A stretch of DNA of 64,000 bases from Sphingopyxis sp. H053 (lineage in GTDB: Bacteria > Pseudomonadota > Alphaproteobacteria > Sphingomonadales > Sphingomonadaceae): contig NZ_LNRU01000001.1 in the NCBI RefSeq assembly GCF_001468225.1, positions 124,001 through 188,000 on the forward strand. Reading direction: 5' to 3'. Shown one piece after another: positions 27,109 through 36,186 of the stretch (positions are counted from its first letter, which is position 1; each line of letters opens with the position of its first letter). Below the pieces are notes generated by a model. The model saw only the letters and a program-made list of their open reading frames with translations, was not told where the DNA came from and did no database searches. A program made the position numbers and the translations under genes.

Positions 27109-27298
27109 GGGAAGACCCCCCGCACGCCGGCAACGAAGGCGGAGCCTGCCGATGCGCGGGCGCGATCGACCGGTGCTGGCGTCGCAAGCGGCGTAATGCC
27201 TGCGCCTCCGGCACCGAAGCGGCTCCAGCCGCTTGGTCGTCGCTCGACGGATGTCTCCGTGCCGCGGCCTTTCCCTGGGCCAGGGCATTGAGCGACCC

Positions 27299-27492
27299 AC
27301 GCCGGCAGGTCTCCTGGCTCGCGGGTCAGGGCTTGATGCACGCCTTCCCAGGGTGGCCCCAGTGGCTGATCCGAAAGTTTCGGACCGGTGCATCGCGCTC
27401 GCCGCTTACAGTTGCAGGGACAGCCTCGGCTTCGGGGGTTCAGGACGAACCCCGTTACCGCGTTCCCATTTTAAGCCCTCTCGGGCACCGAC
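27299..27492 (-). ncRNA. Cobalamin riboswitch
   Basis: On the minus strand the conserved parts appear in order: GGTGCCCGAGAGGGCTTAAAA with GGGAAC, the core CCCTGCAACTGTAAGCGG, the B12 box GCCACTGG (27359-27366), GGGAAGGCG and the closing GAGCCAGGAGACCTGCCGGC. It should shut off the cobO-btuFCD-PhyH operon when adenosylcobalamin is abundant. About 190 nt separate it from the cobO start; this leader has a hairpin at 27217-27234 (AAGCGG/CCGCTT arms) but no clear U-tract. Confidence 0.95.
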
Positions 27493-27593
27493 GCGATCAT
27501 GCGCGGGGCAAGCCCCGCCCGCGCAGCCCATAAAGGAGCCGCGCTTTTTCGCAATGCCTATTGCCGTTCGACGATCATCGCCGCGCCCACCCC

Positions 27594-27665
27594 ATCGCGC
27601 CGAGGCTGCTTACCCTGTTCGCGCTGCCGACGCTCTATGCGCGTTATGGAAGGCCGCGCGTCTAG
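27594..27665 (+). pseudogene. Possible C-terminal remnant of an RND efflux pump
   Basis: The frame ending in TAG at 27663 reads IAPRLLTLFALPTLYARYGRPRV, which is the form of the last helix and tail of CusA/CzcA-type RND proteins. Nothing upstream continues the family in any frame. The stop overlaps the convergent stop of the MFS gene in a shared CTAG. If correct it is a relic of a lost metal efflux operon. The rest of 27493-27593 shows no gene. Confidence 0.35.
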
Positions 27666-28900
27666 GGCAACAACCTGCCTTCGTCGCGCCGCGGCATCGG
27701 CGCGACAAAGCGCAGCACGAGCGCCGAGAGGATCAGCCAGCCGGCCGAAATCAGGATCGCGGCCGGTAGCGACGCCAGATCGGCGATCAGCCCGAGCGCA
27801 TAGGCGCCGAGCGCCATCGCGCCGAAGGTTACCGCCTGATAGATCGACAGGCAGCGGCCGAGGATTTCCTCGGGCGAACGGAGTTGCATCGCGACGTTGA
27901 GCGTCGTCAGCGTCGACACCCACGCCCCGCCCGCGACGAAGGCGGCAACGATGACCCATGGAAGGCTTGTCGTGAGCGCGACCGGCAGCATCGCGGCGGC
28001 AAAGATCAGCGAGGCGGCGGTCACCACCCGGTCGCTGCCCCAGCGGTGCCGCGCCGAACTCACCAGCAGCGCACCGAAGATCGACCCCGCGCCGAAGGCG
28101 GCAAGGCATAGGCCATAGATGACCTCGGTGCCGTGCAGCCGGTCGCGGACGAGCGAGGGCAGCAGCGCCTGAAACCCCGCGGCGCCAAAGCCGAACGCGA
28201 AGCCGCGGATCAGCACGCGGCGTACCGGGTCCGAATGCGCGCAGAAACTTATGCCCGCGGCGATCGCGGTCAGCATCGAAGTGCGGCGCCGCGGCGTGGT
28301 TTCGGGATGCCAGCGCAGCAGCACGACGATCAGCACGATATAGCTGATCGCATTGAGCCCAAAGGCGGCGGCCGTGCCGACAATCGAGATCAGCAGGCCG
28401 CCGAGCGCCGGGCCGACGCTGCGCGCAAGGTTGTACGCGATGGTGTTGAGCGCGATCGCCTGCGGCAGGTCCCTCGGCCCGACCTGCAGCCGCACCGACG
28501 CCTGCCACGCCGGGCCGTTGAGCGCGGTCCCGCATCCGACGGCGAGGGTGAAGAAGAGCAGGCTTAGCGGCGTGATCGCGTCGAGATAGGTCGTCAGCGT
28601 CAGCGCCGCCGAGACGATGAGCATCCCCGTTTGCGCCGCGAGCATCACGCGCCGCCGGTCGAAATTGTCCGCGATCGCGCCCGCGAAGATACCGAGCAGC
28701 AGGATCGGGATTGTGGCGCCCGCCTGTACCAGCGCGATCAGCAGGTGCGATTGGGTGAGTTCGGTCATCAGCCACGCGGCGGCGACCGACTGGATCATCG
28801 ACCCCATGTTCGACGCGAGGTTCGCGATCCAGATCGCGCGAAACGCCGGGTAGCGGAACGGCGCGAGCGCGGAGGGCGGGGGTGGCGTGTCGGGACTCAC
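27662..28900 (-). CDS. MFS transporter, EntS-like (MFS_3) family
   Basis: Inner-membrane protein of about 412 aa with twelve helices. FRYPAFRAIWIANLASNMGSMIQSVAAAWLMTEL at the start and DNFDRRRVMLAAQ after helix 2 match the MFS_3/EntS-like exporters. The start is uncertain: GTG 28900 (VSPDTPPPP) gives a compact N-terminus, and translation from 28936 would add 12 Arg-rich residues. It lies downstream of the sulfatase and GH3 genes on the same strand, so it may export or import a product of that pathway. Confidence 0.85.
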   Translation of the reverse strand: MSPDTPPPPSALAPFRYPAFRAIWIANLASNMGSMIQSVAAAWLMTELTQSHLLIALVQAGATIPILLLGIFAGAIADNFDRRRVMLAAQTGMLIVSAALTLTTYLDAITPLSLLFFTLAVGCGTALNGPAWQASVRLQVGPRDLPQAIALNTIAYNLARSVGPALGGLLISIVGTAAAFGLNAISYIVLIVVLLRWHPETTPRRRTSMLTAIAAGISFCAHSDPVRRVLIRGFAFGFGAAGFQALLPSLVRDRLHGTEVIYGLCLAAFGAGSIFGALLVSSARHRWGSDRVVTAASLIFAAAMLPVALTTSLPWVIVAAFVAGGAWVSTLTTLNVAMQLRSPEEILGRCLSIYQAVTFGAMALGAYALGLIADLASLPAAILISAGWLILSALVLRFVAPMPRRDEGRLLP

Positions 28901-28945
28901 GTATCTGCGCCTAACCCCGCTTGGCCCCCGCGACAAGTCGCCGGC

Positions 28946-30514
28946 CTAGATCGAGGGTCCGCTATCGTCCTGATACTGGCGCCGAAGTTCGACCAGCTTC
29001 CGCTTCATTGTAGCGATCGGCGCCTTCATCGCCGGGTCGTCGAAGCGGTTGTGCATTTCGCCGGGGTCGGTCTTCAGATCATAGAATTCCCAGGCATCGA
29101 TGTCGGCGCCGTAAAAGCGCACGAGTTTGTAGCGCTCGCCGCGCACGCCATAATGCGCGCGAACCGAATGGAAGCCCGGATATTCGTAATAATGATAATA
29201 GACGTCCTTGCGCCAGTCGGCGGGTGGACGGGCGGCGAAAAGTGCGCGCATCGACCGGCCCTGGATGGTGCCCGGACCCTTCACCCCGGCAAAATCGAGG
29301 AAGGTCGGCGCATAGTCGATATTCTGGATCGGCGCGGTAATGCGGGTTCCGGGACGGATATGACCTGGATATTGGATCAGGAAGGGCGTCCGCATCGATT
29401 CTTCATAGATGAAGCGCTTGTCGAACCAGCCATGTTCGCCGAGGTAAAAGCCCTGATCCGATGTGTAGACGACGATCGTATTCCGATCGAGGCCGCTGTC
29501 CTTCAGATAGTCGAGCACCGCGCCGACCCCCTCGTCGACCGCGGCGACGGTGCCGAGATATTGCTGCATGTAGCGCTGATATTTCCAGCGCGCCATGTCC
29601 TGTCCCGCGAGCTTCGCCGCATTCATCCGGTCGTTGTCGGCCTGCATCAGCGCGTCCCATTCGGCCTGCTGCTTGTGCGTCATGCGGTCGAACGCGCCGG
29701 GCCACCGGTTGTAGCGAAGCTGTGCCGATCCCGCCGCGACCGTCATCTTGAGGTCGTGGCCTTCGTACATGTCGCGATAGATGTTCATTTCCTGCGCCGC
29801 CGCCGCGCGGCGTCCGGCATAATCGTCGAAATAATTGGCCGGAACAGGGAAGCTCACGCCCTGATACTTCTGCACATGGCGCAGCGCGGGCATGAAATTG
29901 CGGTGCGGCGCCTTGTGATGGATCAGGATCGCGAAGGGCTTCGACTTGTCGCGGCCGTTCTTCAGCCAGTCGAGGCTGTACTGCGTGATAAGGTCGGTCG
30001 CATAGCCTTCGACGACGCTGCGCCCCTTCGGCGTGATGATGTCGGGGTTATAATATTCGCCCTGGTCGTCGAGGACCTTCCATTCGTCGAAGCCGATGCC
30101 CGCGGGCGATTGGTTGATGTGCCATTTGCCGAACATCGCGGTGGTGTAGCCCGCCTGCGCCAGCGCGCGGGGCCAGACCCAGACATTATTGTCGAACTTG
30201 TTGCCATTCTGCTTGAAGCCGTGGGCGTTGCTCTGGCGGCCGGTGAGCAAGGTTGCGCGGCTGGGGCCGCAAAGCGAATTGCCGACGAAGCTGTTCGTGA
30301 AGATCGCGCCGTTTTGTGCGATCCGGTCGATATTCGGTGTCGGTGCGAGCTTCGACACCGGCGACCCATAAGCCGAGATCGCCTGATAGGCATGATCGTC
30401 CGACATGATATACACGATGTTCGGGCGCTCGGGCGCTTGCGCGCGCGCCGGTGCGGTGAAGACCAGCGGCGCGGCGGCAAGGGCGATCAGGTTGCGGGCA
30501 CGCATCGGCGTCAT
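28946..30514 (-). CDS. Secreted type I sulfatase (S1 family), possibly GlcNAc-6-sulfatase-like
   Basis: 522-aa arylsulfatase-fold enzyme with signal peptide (RARNLIALAAAPLVFTAPARA). The formylglycine site is Cys82 in LCGPSRATLLTGR (CxPSR), so a maturation enzyme is needed, which is not in this window. Metal ligands are IMSDDH near the N-terminus and VYTSDQGFYLGEHGWFDKR. The block AISAYGSPVSKLAPTPNIDRIAQNGAIF resembles sulfatases acting on sugar 6-sulfates, but substrate assignment is inference. It starts 1 nt after the GH3 stop. Confidence 0.88.
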   Translation of the reverse strand: MTPMRARNLIALAAAPLVFTAPARAQAPERPNIVYIMSDDHAYQAISAYGSPVSKLAPTPNIDRIAQNGAIFTNSFVGNSLCGPSRATLLTGRQSNAHGFKQNGNKFDNNVWVWPRALAQAGYTTAMFGKWHINQSPAGIGFDEWKVLDDQGEYYNPDIITPKGRSVVEGYATDLITQYSLDWLKNGRDKSKPFAILIHHKAPHRNFMPALRHVQKYQGVSFPVPANYFDDYAGRRAAAAQEMNIYRDMYEGHDLKMTVAAGSAQLRYNRWPGAFDRMTHKQQAEWDALMQADNDRMNAAKLAGQDMARWKYQRYMQQYLGTVAAVDEGVGAVLDYLKDSGLDRNTIVVYTSDQGFYLGEHGWFDKRFIYEESMRTPFLIQYPGHIRPGTRITAPIQNIDYAPTFLDFAGVKGPGTIQGRSMRALFAARPPADWRKDVYYHYYEYPGFHSVRAHYGVRGERYKLVRFYGADIDAWEFYDLKTDPGEMHNRFDDPAMKAPIATMKRKLVELRRQYQDDSGPSI

Positions 30515-30515
30515 C

Positions 30516-32834
30516 CTATTCGGTCAGCTCGAAACTGGCCTCCGACCCTTCGGCCGACGACGGACCGACCCACAGCTTGAACTGGCCGGGCTCGCTGCCC
30601 CAGCTCATGTCCTGGCGCGTGAAGGCGAGGTCGGCGTCGGTCAGGGTGAAGCGGATCGTGCGCTTCTCGCCCTTCTTGAGCATCACCTTCTCGAAGCCCT
30701 TGAGCTCCTTCACCGGCCGCGTCACCGATCCGACGAGGTCGCGGACATAGAGTTGCACGACCTCCTCGCCATCGCGCGCGCCGCTGTTGGTCACGGTGAC
30801 GGTCGCGGTCAGTTTCTCACCCGGGCGGATTTTCGCCTTGTCGAGCGTCACCGGCGAATAAGCGAAGCTGGTGTAGCTGAGGCCGTAACCGAACGGATAA
30901 AGCGGCGTGTTCGGCGTATCGAGATAGCGCGAGACATATTTGGCGTTCGGATCCTCGGGCTTGATCGGCCGCCCGGTATTTTTCATGTCGTAATGGATCG
31001 GCACCTGCCCGACATTGCGCGGGAAGGTCACGGGCAGCTTGGCCGACGGGTTGTAATCGCCATAAAGAACGTCGGCGATCGCATGGCCGCCCATCGTGCC
31101 CGGATACCAGGCCTCGAGGATCGCATCGACATTGGCGTCGGCCCATTCGATGCTGTTCGGGCGCCCGCTCATCAGCACGAGGATGATCGGCTTTCCGGTC
31201 TTCTTCAGCTCTTCGAGCAGCGCCTGCTGGTTGCCGGGCAGGTCGAGCGACGTGCGGCTCGCCGCTTCGCCGGTCATGTTCCAATGCTCGCCCATCGCCG
31301 CGATGATGACGTCGGATTTCTGCGCGAGCGCGATCGCCTCGGCAAAGCCGTCGTTCTTGCCCGCGTCGGCGAACTGATAGCCGGCACCCCGGGCATAGGC
31401 GACCGTCGTGCCCTTGGGCGCGCGCGCCTGCATCCCCTCGAGCAATGTCACCGGCCGCTCCTTGCGATCGCCCGCGGCGGACCAGCTGCCGATCATGTCG
31501 TCCTTGCTGTTGCCGAGCGGGCCGATCACCGCGATCGACTTCGCTGTCGCGGCGAGGGGCAGGGCATTGTCCTTGTTCTTCAGCAGCACGATCGACTTGC
31601 GCGCGACGTCGCGCGCCGCCTCGAGGAAGTCGGGGCGATAGATGGTCGCCTTTTCGCGCGCTTCGTCCGAGTAGCGATAGGGATCCTCGAACAGGCCGAG
31701 GCGATATTTCATTTCGAGGATCGCTTTCACCGCCTCGTCGACGCGTTTGACGTCGACCTTGCCCTCGGCGACCGACTTGGCGAGGTGATCCATGAACACC
31801 GCGCCCTGCAAGTCCATGTCGACCCCGGCGTTGATCGCCTGTTCGCCCGCTTGTTTCAGGTCGCGCGAATAGCCGTGCGGGACCATTTCGTTGATCGACG
31901 TGTAATCGGTTACGATGAATCCCTTGAAGCCCCATTTCTTGCGCAGCACGTCGGTGAGCAAATAGTGGCTGCCCGACGCCGGGACGCCGTCATATTCGTT
32001 GAACGAGGTCATGAAGGTCGCGGCGCCGGCGTCGGCGGCGGCCTTGAAGGGCGGCAGATAGATGTCGCGCAGCGTGCGTTCGGAGATGTCGACGGTGTGG
32101 TAATCGCGGCCGGCCTGCGCCGCGCCATAGGCGGCGAAATGCTTGGCGGTTGCGAGCACGGTGTCGACACGCTTCAGATCGTCGCCCTGGAAACCGCGCA
32201 CGCGCGCGACCGCGATCTTGCTGCCGAGGTAGACATCTTCGCCCGCGCCCTCGGACATGCGGCCCCAGCGGGGGTCGCGCGCGACGTCGACCATCGGCGC
32301 GAATGTCCAGTGAATACCCTCCGCCGATGCTTCGGTCGCAGAGATTCGTGCTGCTTTTTCAATGGCTTTCAGATCCCAGCTCGCCGCCTCGCCGAGCGAG
32401 ATGGGGAAGATGGTGCGGTGGCCGTGGACGACGTCATAACCAAAGAGCAAGGGGATCTTCAGCCGCGTTTCCTCGACCGCCAGCCGCTGCAGTTCACGCG
32501 TATATTTGGCGGTGAAGGCATTGAAGATCGACCCGATGCGCCCCTTGCGAATATCGTCCTGATAGCCTTTGCGCATCGTCGGACCGGTCGAATCCCAGTC
32601 GCTGGTGAGCAGCGACAATTGCCCGACTTTCTCGTCGAGCGTCATCTTCGCGATCAGGTCGGCGACGAAGCGATCCATCTTCGGATCGGGACGCATCCAG
32701 CCCGCGGAATCCATCGACGCCGCCTCGTTCGTGCTCGTCGCGGGCTTGGCCATCAGCGGGGCGGGGGAGAGCTGCGCAGCCACCATCAGAGTGGCCAGCG
32801 TCAGGCATGTGAGGTTGCGCGTCATCGGCGGCAT
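30516..32834 (-). CDS. Exported beta-glucosidase, GH3
   Basis: 772-aa BglX-like enzyme that removes glucose from beta-glucan oligomers, probably in the periplasm. Signal peptide about 1-29; GH3 N-domain with LFGYDVVHGHRTIFPI, the sugar-binding KHFAAYGAAQAGRDY and nucleophile Asp in GFKGFIVTDYTSINEM; GH3 C-domain with VIIAAMGEHWNMTGEAASR; fibronectin III-like C-terminus. ATG 32834 has AAGGA 6 nt upstream. It is divergent from the TonB-dependent receptor, with a LacI-type palindrome between them. Confidence 0.93.
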   Translation of the reverse strand: MPPMTRNLTCLTLATLMVAAQLSPAPLMAKPATSTNEAASMDSAGWMRPDPKMDRFVADLIAKMTLDEKVGQLSLLTSDWDSTGPTMRKGYQDDIRKGRIGSIFNAFTAKYTRELQRLAVEETRLKIPLLFGYDVVHGHRTIFPISLGEAASWDLKAIEKAARISATEASAEGIHWTFAPMVDVARDPRWGRMSEGAGEDVYLGSKIAVARVRGFQGDDLKRVDTVLATAKHFAAYGAAQAGRDYHTVDISERTLRDIYLPPFKAAADAGAATFMTSFNEYDGVPASGSHYLLTDVLRKKWGFKGFIVTDYTSINEMVPHGYSRDLKQAGEQAINAGVDMDLQGAVFMDHLAKSVAEGKVDVKRVDEAVKAILEMKYRLGLFEDPYRYSDEAREKATIYRPDFLEAARDVARKSIVLLKNKDNALPLAATAKSIAVIGPLGNSKDDMIGSWSAAGDRKERPVTLLEGMQARAPKGTTVAYARGAGYQFADAGKNDGFAEAIALAQKSDVIIAAMGEHWNMTGEAASRTSLDLPGNQQALLEELKKTGKPIILVLMSGRPNSIEWADANVDAILEAWYPGTMGGHAIADVLYGDYNPSAKLPVTFPRNVGQVPIHYDMKNTGRPIKPEDPNAKYVSRYLDTPNTPLYPFGYGLSYTSFAYSPVTLDKAKIRPGEKLTATVTVTNSGARDGEEVVQLYVRDLVGSVTRPVKELKGFEKVMLKKGEKRTIRFTLTDADLAFTRQDMSWGSEPGQFKLWVGPSSAEGSEASFELTE

Positions 32835-32954
32835 GATTCGTCCTTCCCAGTCGGATTTGCTTATACATTGTCACGAGGATTGGCCGAAATCGGCCGAAAA
32901 CCGGCTGGCCCCCGATTGCATCCCTCTGTGTCGCTTCCCCCTATACAGTGATCG

Positions 32955-32968
32955 TGAAACCGGTTACA
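32955..32968. promoter_or_regulatory. LacI-type operator between GH3 and the TonB-dependent receptor
   Basis: TGAAACCGGTTACA, a near-palindrome around CCGG. Matching sites are at 46005-46018 and 48567-48580. It lies 121 nt from the GH3 start and 114 nt from the receptor start, so it can act on both divergent genes. The 32835-33081 gap otherwise carries only promoter sequence. Confidence 0.6.
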
Positions 32969-33081
32969 AACTAAAAAAACAACGACGCGATTTCCCGCGA
33001 CTCGTCGCTGCACCGGAGGCAAGGCCGGCCAGCGAAGAAAACGAGCGCGGGGAATGTCGGGGGCCAAAAAGGGAGGATGCC

Positions 33082-36000
33082 GTGAAGTTTCCGCATGAAT
33101 TTCAGACCGTTTCCGCGCGCCGGTCGCGCGCCCGCACGCTCGCCGCTGCGCTGGCATGGAGCAGCGCCGGTGCCGCGCTCGCCGTCGGGGTGGCGACACC
33201 TGCGTATGCGCAGGTGTCGAACGCCTCGCTGCGCGGCACGATAAAGGCCGAAGGCGGCGTGTCGCAGGTCACCGCGATCAACGTCAACACCGGCCTGACG
33301 CGCACCGCGACGGTTGGCACGAGCGGCAGTTACAATATCGCTTCGCTTCCGGTCGGCACCTATCGGCTTGAAATCACGACGCCGGGCGGCGTGCGCAACA
33401 CCGACGAATTCACCCTCTCGGTTGGACAGAGCGCCGTGCTCGACTTCGATTTCTCGCAGCCCGACATCGCCGAGGGCGGCGATGACGCGATCATCGTCAC
33501 GGGCACCCGCATCCGTTCGATGGAGGGCGGCGAGGTCGGTTCGAACATCACTCAGCGCCAGATCGAGGTATTGCCGCAGAACAACCGCAACTTCCTCGCC
33601 TTTGCCGACCTCGCGCCGGGCGTCCAGTTCGTGACCGGGGCCAGCGGCCAATCGCGCCTGCAAGGCGGCGCCCAGGACAGCCGCGGCGTCAACATCTTCA
33701 TCGATGGCGTCGGGCAGAAGGACTATGTTCTCAAGAACGGCATAACCGGCCAGGATTCGACGCAGGGCAATCCCTTCCCGCAGCTCGCGGTCGGCGAATA
33801 TCGCGTCATTTCGTCGAACTATAAGGCCGAATTCGACCAGGTCAGCTCGGTGGCGATCACCGCGGTGACCAAGTCGGGCACCAATGAATTCCACGGCGAA
33901 GCCTTCATCGATTACACCGATCAGAGCCTGCGCGACGCGCGGCCGACCGAACTGACGACGAGGAAGGTCAAGACGAAGGATTTCCAGTTCGGCGGCGCGC
34001 TGGGTGGTCCGATCATCAAGGATATGCTGCACTTTTTCGTGACCTATGAAGGCAAGCGGCAGCAGCAGCCGGTCGACGTCCAGCCGGGACTCAACCTGCC
34101 GGTCAGCTATTTTCCGTCCGAATATCAGGGCGTGTTCGGCCCGACCAACGCGACGTTCAACGAAGATCTCTATTTCGGCAAACTCAACTTCCAGCCGTCG
34201 AACAGCGACTTGATCGAGCTGTCGGGCAAATATCGCAAGGAAACCGGCGAGTTTCTGGGCAGCGGTTTCAACGCGCGCAGCACGATCAGCTCGCAGGATG
34301 TCGAGGAACTGCGCGTCACCGCGCGCTGGGAGCATACGGCCGACAACTGGATCAACGATTTCAAGCTGACCTATGAAGACGCCAAATGGGCGCCGACGCC
34401 GACCGAATTCGGCAACGGCTTCCTCTTTGCCTATGCCGGCCCGTCGCCCACCAATCCGCAGCCGGGTGTGGTCGTCCGCGGCGACATCCTGCGCGTTGGT
34501 GGCGGCAGCAATTTCCAGGAAAAGGGCCAAAAGGGCTGGGGCGTCCAGAACGACTTCACCTGGACCGGGTTCGAGGGCCATACGATCAAGGTCGGCGCCA
34601 AGGCGAAATGGGTCGAACTCAATTCGCTGCAGCTCAACGCCTTCAATCCGGTTTATACCTATAACCCGGCGTTCAACCCCGGTGGTGGCACCTTCAACGA
34701 CGATGTGCCCTACCGCGTCCAGTTCGGCGCCTCGACGGGCAACGGCGACCCGATCATCAATTCGAAGAATTTCCAGTTCGGCATCTATGTGCAGGACGAT
34801 TGGGAGGTTACCGACCGGCTGACGCTGAACCTCGGCGTGCGCTGGGATTATGAGCGGACGCCGGCCTTCCTTGACTTCGTCCACCCCGCCGATGCGGTGA
34901 ACGCGGTGTCGCCGGCCAATTACCCGAACCTCGTCAACGCCGATTACGACATCCGCGACTTCATCTCGACGGGCAGCGAGCGTAAGGCGTTCACGGGCGC
35001 GTGGCAGCCGCGTATCGGCTTCAGCTACGAGCTCGACGACGATGGGCGCTTTGTGGTGTTCGGCGGGGCGGGGCGCTCGTACGACCGCAACCAGTTCGAC
35101 TTCCTGCAGCAGGAAATCAGCGTCGGATCGTTCACCACGCGGACATTCAACTTCATCACCGGCGACCCGAACAACACATGCGCCCCCGGGCCGACCTGTG
35201 TGCCGTGGAACCCGATCTACCTGACCGAAGCGGGCCGCCAGCAGCTGCTCGCCGGCGCCGGCGCGGGCGGCGGCCGCGAGCTGCGCTTCATCGAGAACGA
35301 CCTGAAGGTTCCCTATTCGGACCAGTTCAGCCTGGGCTTCCGCGCCAGGGTAACCCCGTTGTTCGAGGCCGAGGTCGGCTATAGCCATATCGAATCGAAG
35401 GACGGCTTCGCCTATCTGCTCGGCAACCGCCGTCCCGACGGCACCTTCTTCCCGCCGGCACCCGCGGCGCCGAACTCGCCCTTCGGTTTCGCGCCTCCGG
35501 GCTTCGGGTCGATCATCATCGGGACCAACGGCATCGAAACCAGCGCGGACACGGGCTATCTCAAGCTGGTCAAGAACTACACGGCCGCGTCGCCGTGGAG
35601 CTTCTCGGCAACCTATACCTATACCCAAGCCGAGGAAAACCGGCAGTTTGGCGAAACCTTCAGCCTCGATTTTCCGTCGCTGGAGGACTATACCGTCACG
35701 CGGTCGAGCGGGGTGCGCAAGCATCGTTTGGTCGCGACGGGCTCGGTCGATCTGCCGATCGGCGTCACACTGTCGGGCAAGTTCCAGATCGCCTCGCCGC
35801 CGCACCTCAAGGCGTTCATCAACCAGGGCGGAGCGAACCCCAGCCGCACCGTCATTTCGAACGAGGCTGACGGCAATGGCGATCGCTGGGGTTTCCGCCA
35901 GATGGACGTCGCGATCACCAAATATATCCCGTTCAAGTTCATCAGCGAGGAATCGCGCCTGCGCCTTCGCGTCGACATTCTGAACCTGTTCAACGATCGC

Positions 36001-36117
36001 AACTATGTCGATTACAACAACGACCCGACGTCGCCCCGCTATCTCGAAATTTCGGGCATTGGCGTTGGCGGAAACACGCCGCGAACGGTAAAGCTATCGG
36101 CCGGATTCTCTTTCTGA
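33082..36117 (+). CDS. TonB-dependent receptor with carboxypeptidase-regulatory-like domain
   Basis: 1011-aa outer-membrane receptor for oligosaccharide uptake. A long signal peptide ends near PAYAQ, followed by a CarboxypepD_reg-like domain (about 48-135; SNASLRGTIKAEGG), a plug (about 140-270; IIVTGTRIRSMEGGEVGSNITQ) and a 22-strand barrel ending in aromatic KLSAGFSF. GTG 33082 is the start because GGGAGG lies 5 nt upstream; in-frame codons before it are non-coding leader. Partners are the GH3 (divergent) and GH144 (downstream) genes. Confidence 0.93.
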   Translation: MKFPHEFQTVSARRSRARTLAAALAWSSAGAALAVGVATPAYAQVSNASLRGTIKAEGGVSQVTAINVNTGLTRTATVGTSGSYNIASLPVGTYRLEITTPGGVRNTDEFTLSVGQSAVLDFDFSQPDIAEGGDDAIIVTGTRIRSMEGGEVGSNITQRQIEVLPQNNRNFLAFADLAPGVQFVTGASGQSRLQGGAQDSRGVNIFIDGVGQKDYVLKNGITGQDSTQGNPFPQLAVGEYRVISSNYKAEFDQVSSVAITAVTKSGTNEFHGEAFIDYTDQSLRDARPTELTTRKVKTKDFQFGGALGGPIIKDMLHFFVTYEGKRQQQPVDVQPGLNLPVSYFPSEYQGVFGPTNATFNEDLYFGKLNFQPSNSDLIELSGKYRKETGEFLGSGFNARSTISSQDVEELRVTARWEHTADNWINDFKLTYEDAKWAPTPTEFGNGFLFAYAGPSPTNPQPGVVVRGDILRVGGGSNFQEKGQKGWGVQNDFTWTGFEGHTIKVGAKAKWVELNSLQLNAFNPVYTYNPAFNPGGGTFNDDVPYRVQFGASTGNGDPIINSKNFQFGIYVQDDWEVTDRLTLNLGVRWDYERTPAFLDFVHPADAVNAVSPANYPNLVNADYDIRDFISTGSERKAFTGAWQPRIGFSYELDDDGRFVVFGGAGRSYDRNQFDFLQQEISVGSFTTRTFNFITGDPNNTCAPGPTCVPWNPIYLTEAGRQQLLAGAGAGGGRELRFIENDLKVPYSDQFSLGFRARVTPLFEAEVGYSHIESKDGFAYLLGNRRPDGTFFPPAPAAPNSPFGFAPPGFGSIIIGTNGIETSADTGYLKLVKNYTAASPWSFSATYTYTQAEENRQFGETFSLDFPSLEDYTVTRSSGVRKHRLVATGSVDLPIGVTLSGKFQIASPPHLKAFINQGGANPSRTVISNEADGNGDRWGFRQMDVAITKYIPFKFISEESRLRLRVDILNLFNDRNYVDYNNDPTSPRYLEISGIGVGGNTPRTVKLSAGFSF

Positions 36118-36127
36118 CCGGCTGACA

Positions 36128-36176
36128 GGCGCCCGTCCCGCACCCCCCTCCCGCGGGCCGGGCGCCTCACTTTTTT
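36128..36176 (+). terminator. Hairpin with U-tract between receptor and glucanase
   Basis: GGCGCCCG (36128-36135) and CGGGCGCC (36159-36166) form an 8-bp stem followed by TCAC and TTTTTT (36171-36176). It lies 11 nt after the receptor stop and ends beside the Shine-Dalgarno of the next gene, so it may reduce read-through into the glucanase gene. Confidence 0.6.
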
Positions 36177-36186
36177 GGAGTATCGC

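Noticed and set aside
27105..27341. 78-codon minus-strand frame overlapping the cobalamin riboswitch as a possible leader peptide
   Set aside because: It runs through the 3' part of the aptamer, shows no protein motif and has no ribosome binding site.
30405..32951. Open frame of 848 codons on the plus strand opposite GH3
   Set aside because: Antisense to an intact GH3 enzyme and the start of the sulfatase. No family motif, and it runs through the operator region.
32569..33081. In-frame 171-codon extension upstream of the receptor GTG
   Set aside because: It overlaps the GH3 gene on the other strand and the LacI-type operator, and the signal peptide begins only after GTG 33082, which has a good Shine-Dalgarno.
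32971..35805. Open frame of 944 codons on the minus strand across the TonB-dependent receptor gene
   Set aside because: It lies wholly antisense to a receptor with clear plug and barrel motifs. Its translation is Arg/Ala/Asp-rich without recognisable domains, as expected from the complementary strand of a GC-rich gene.
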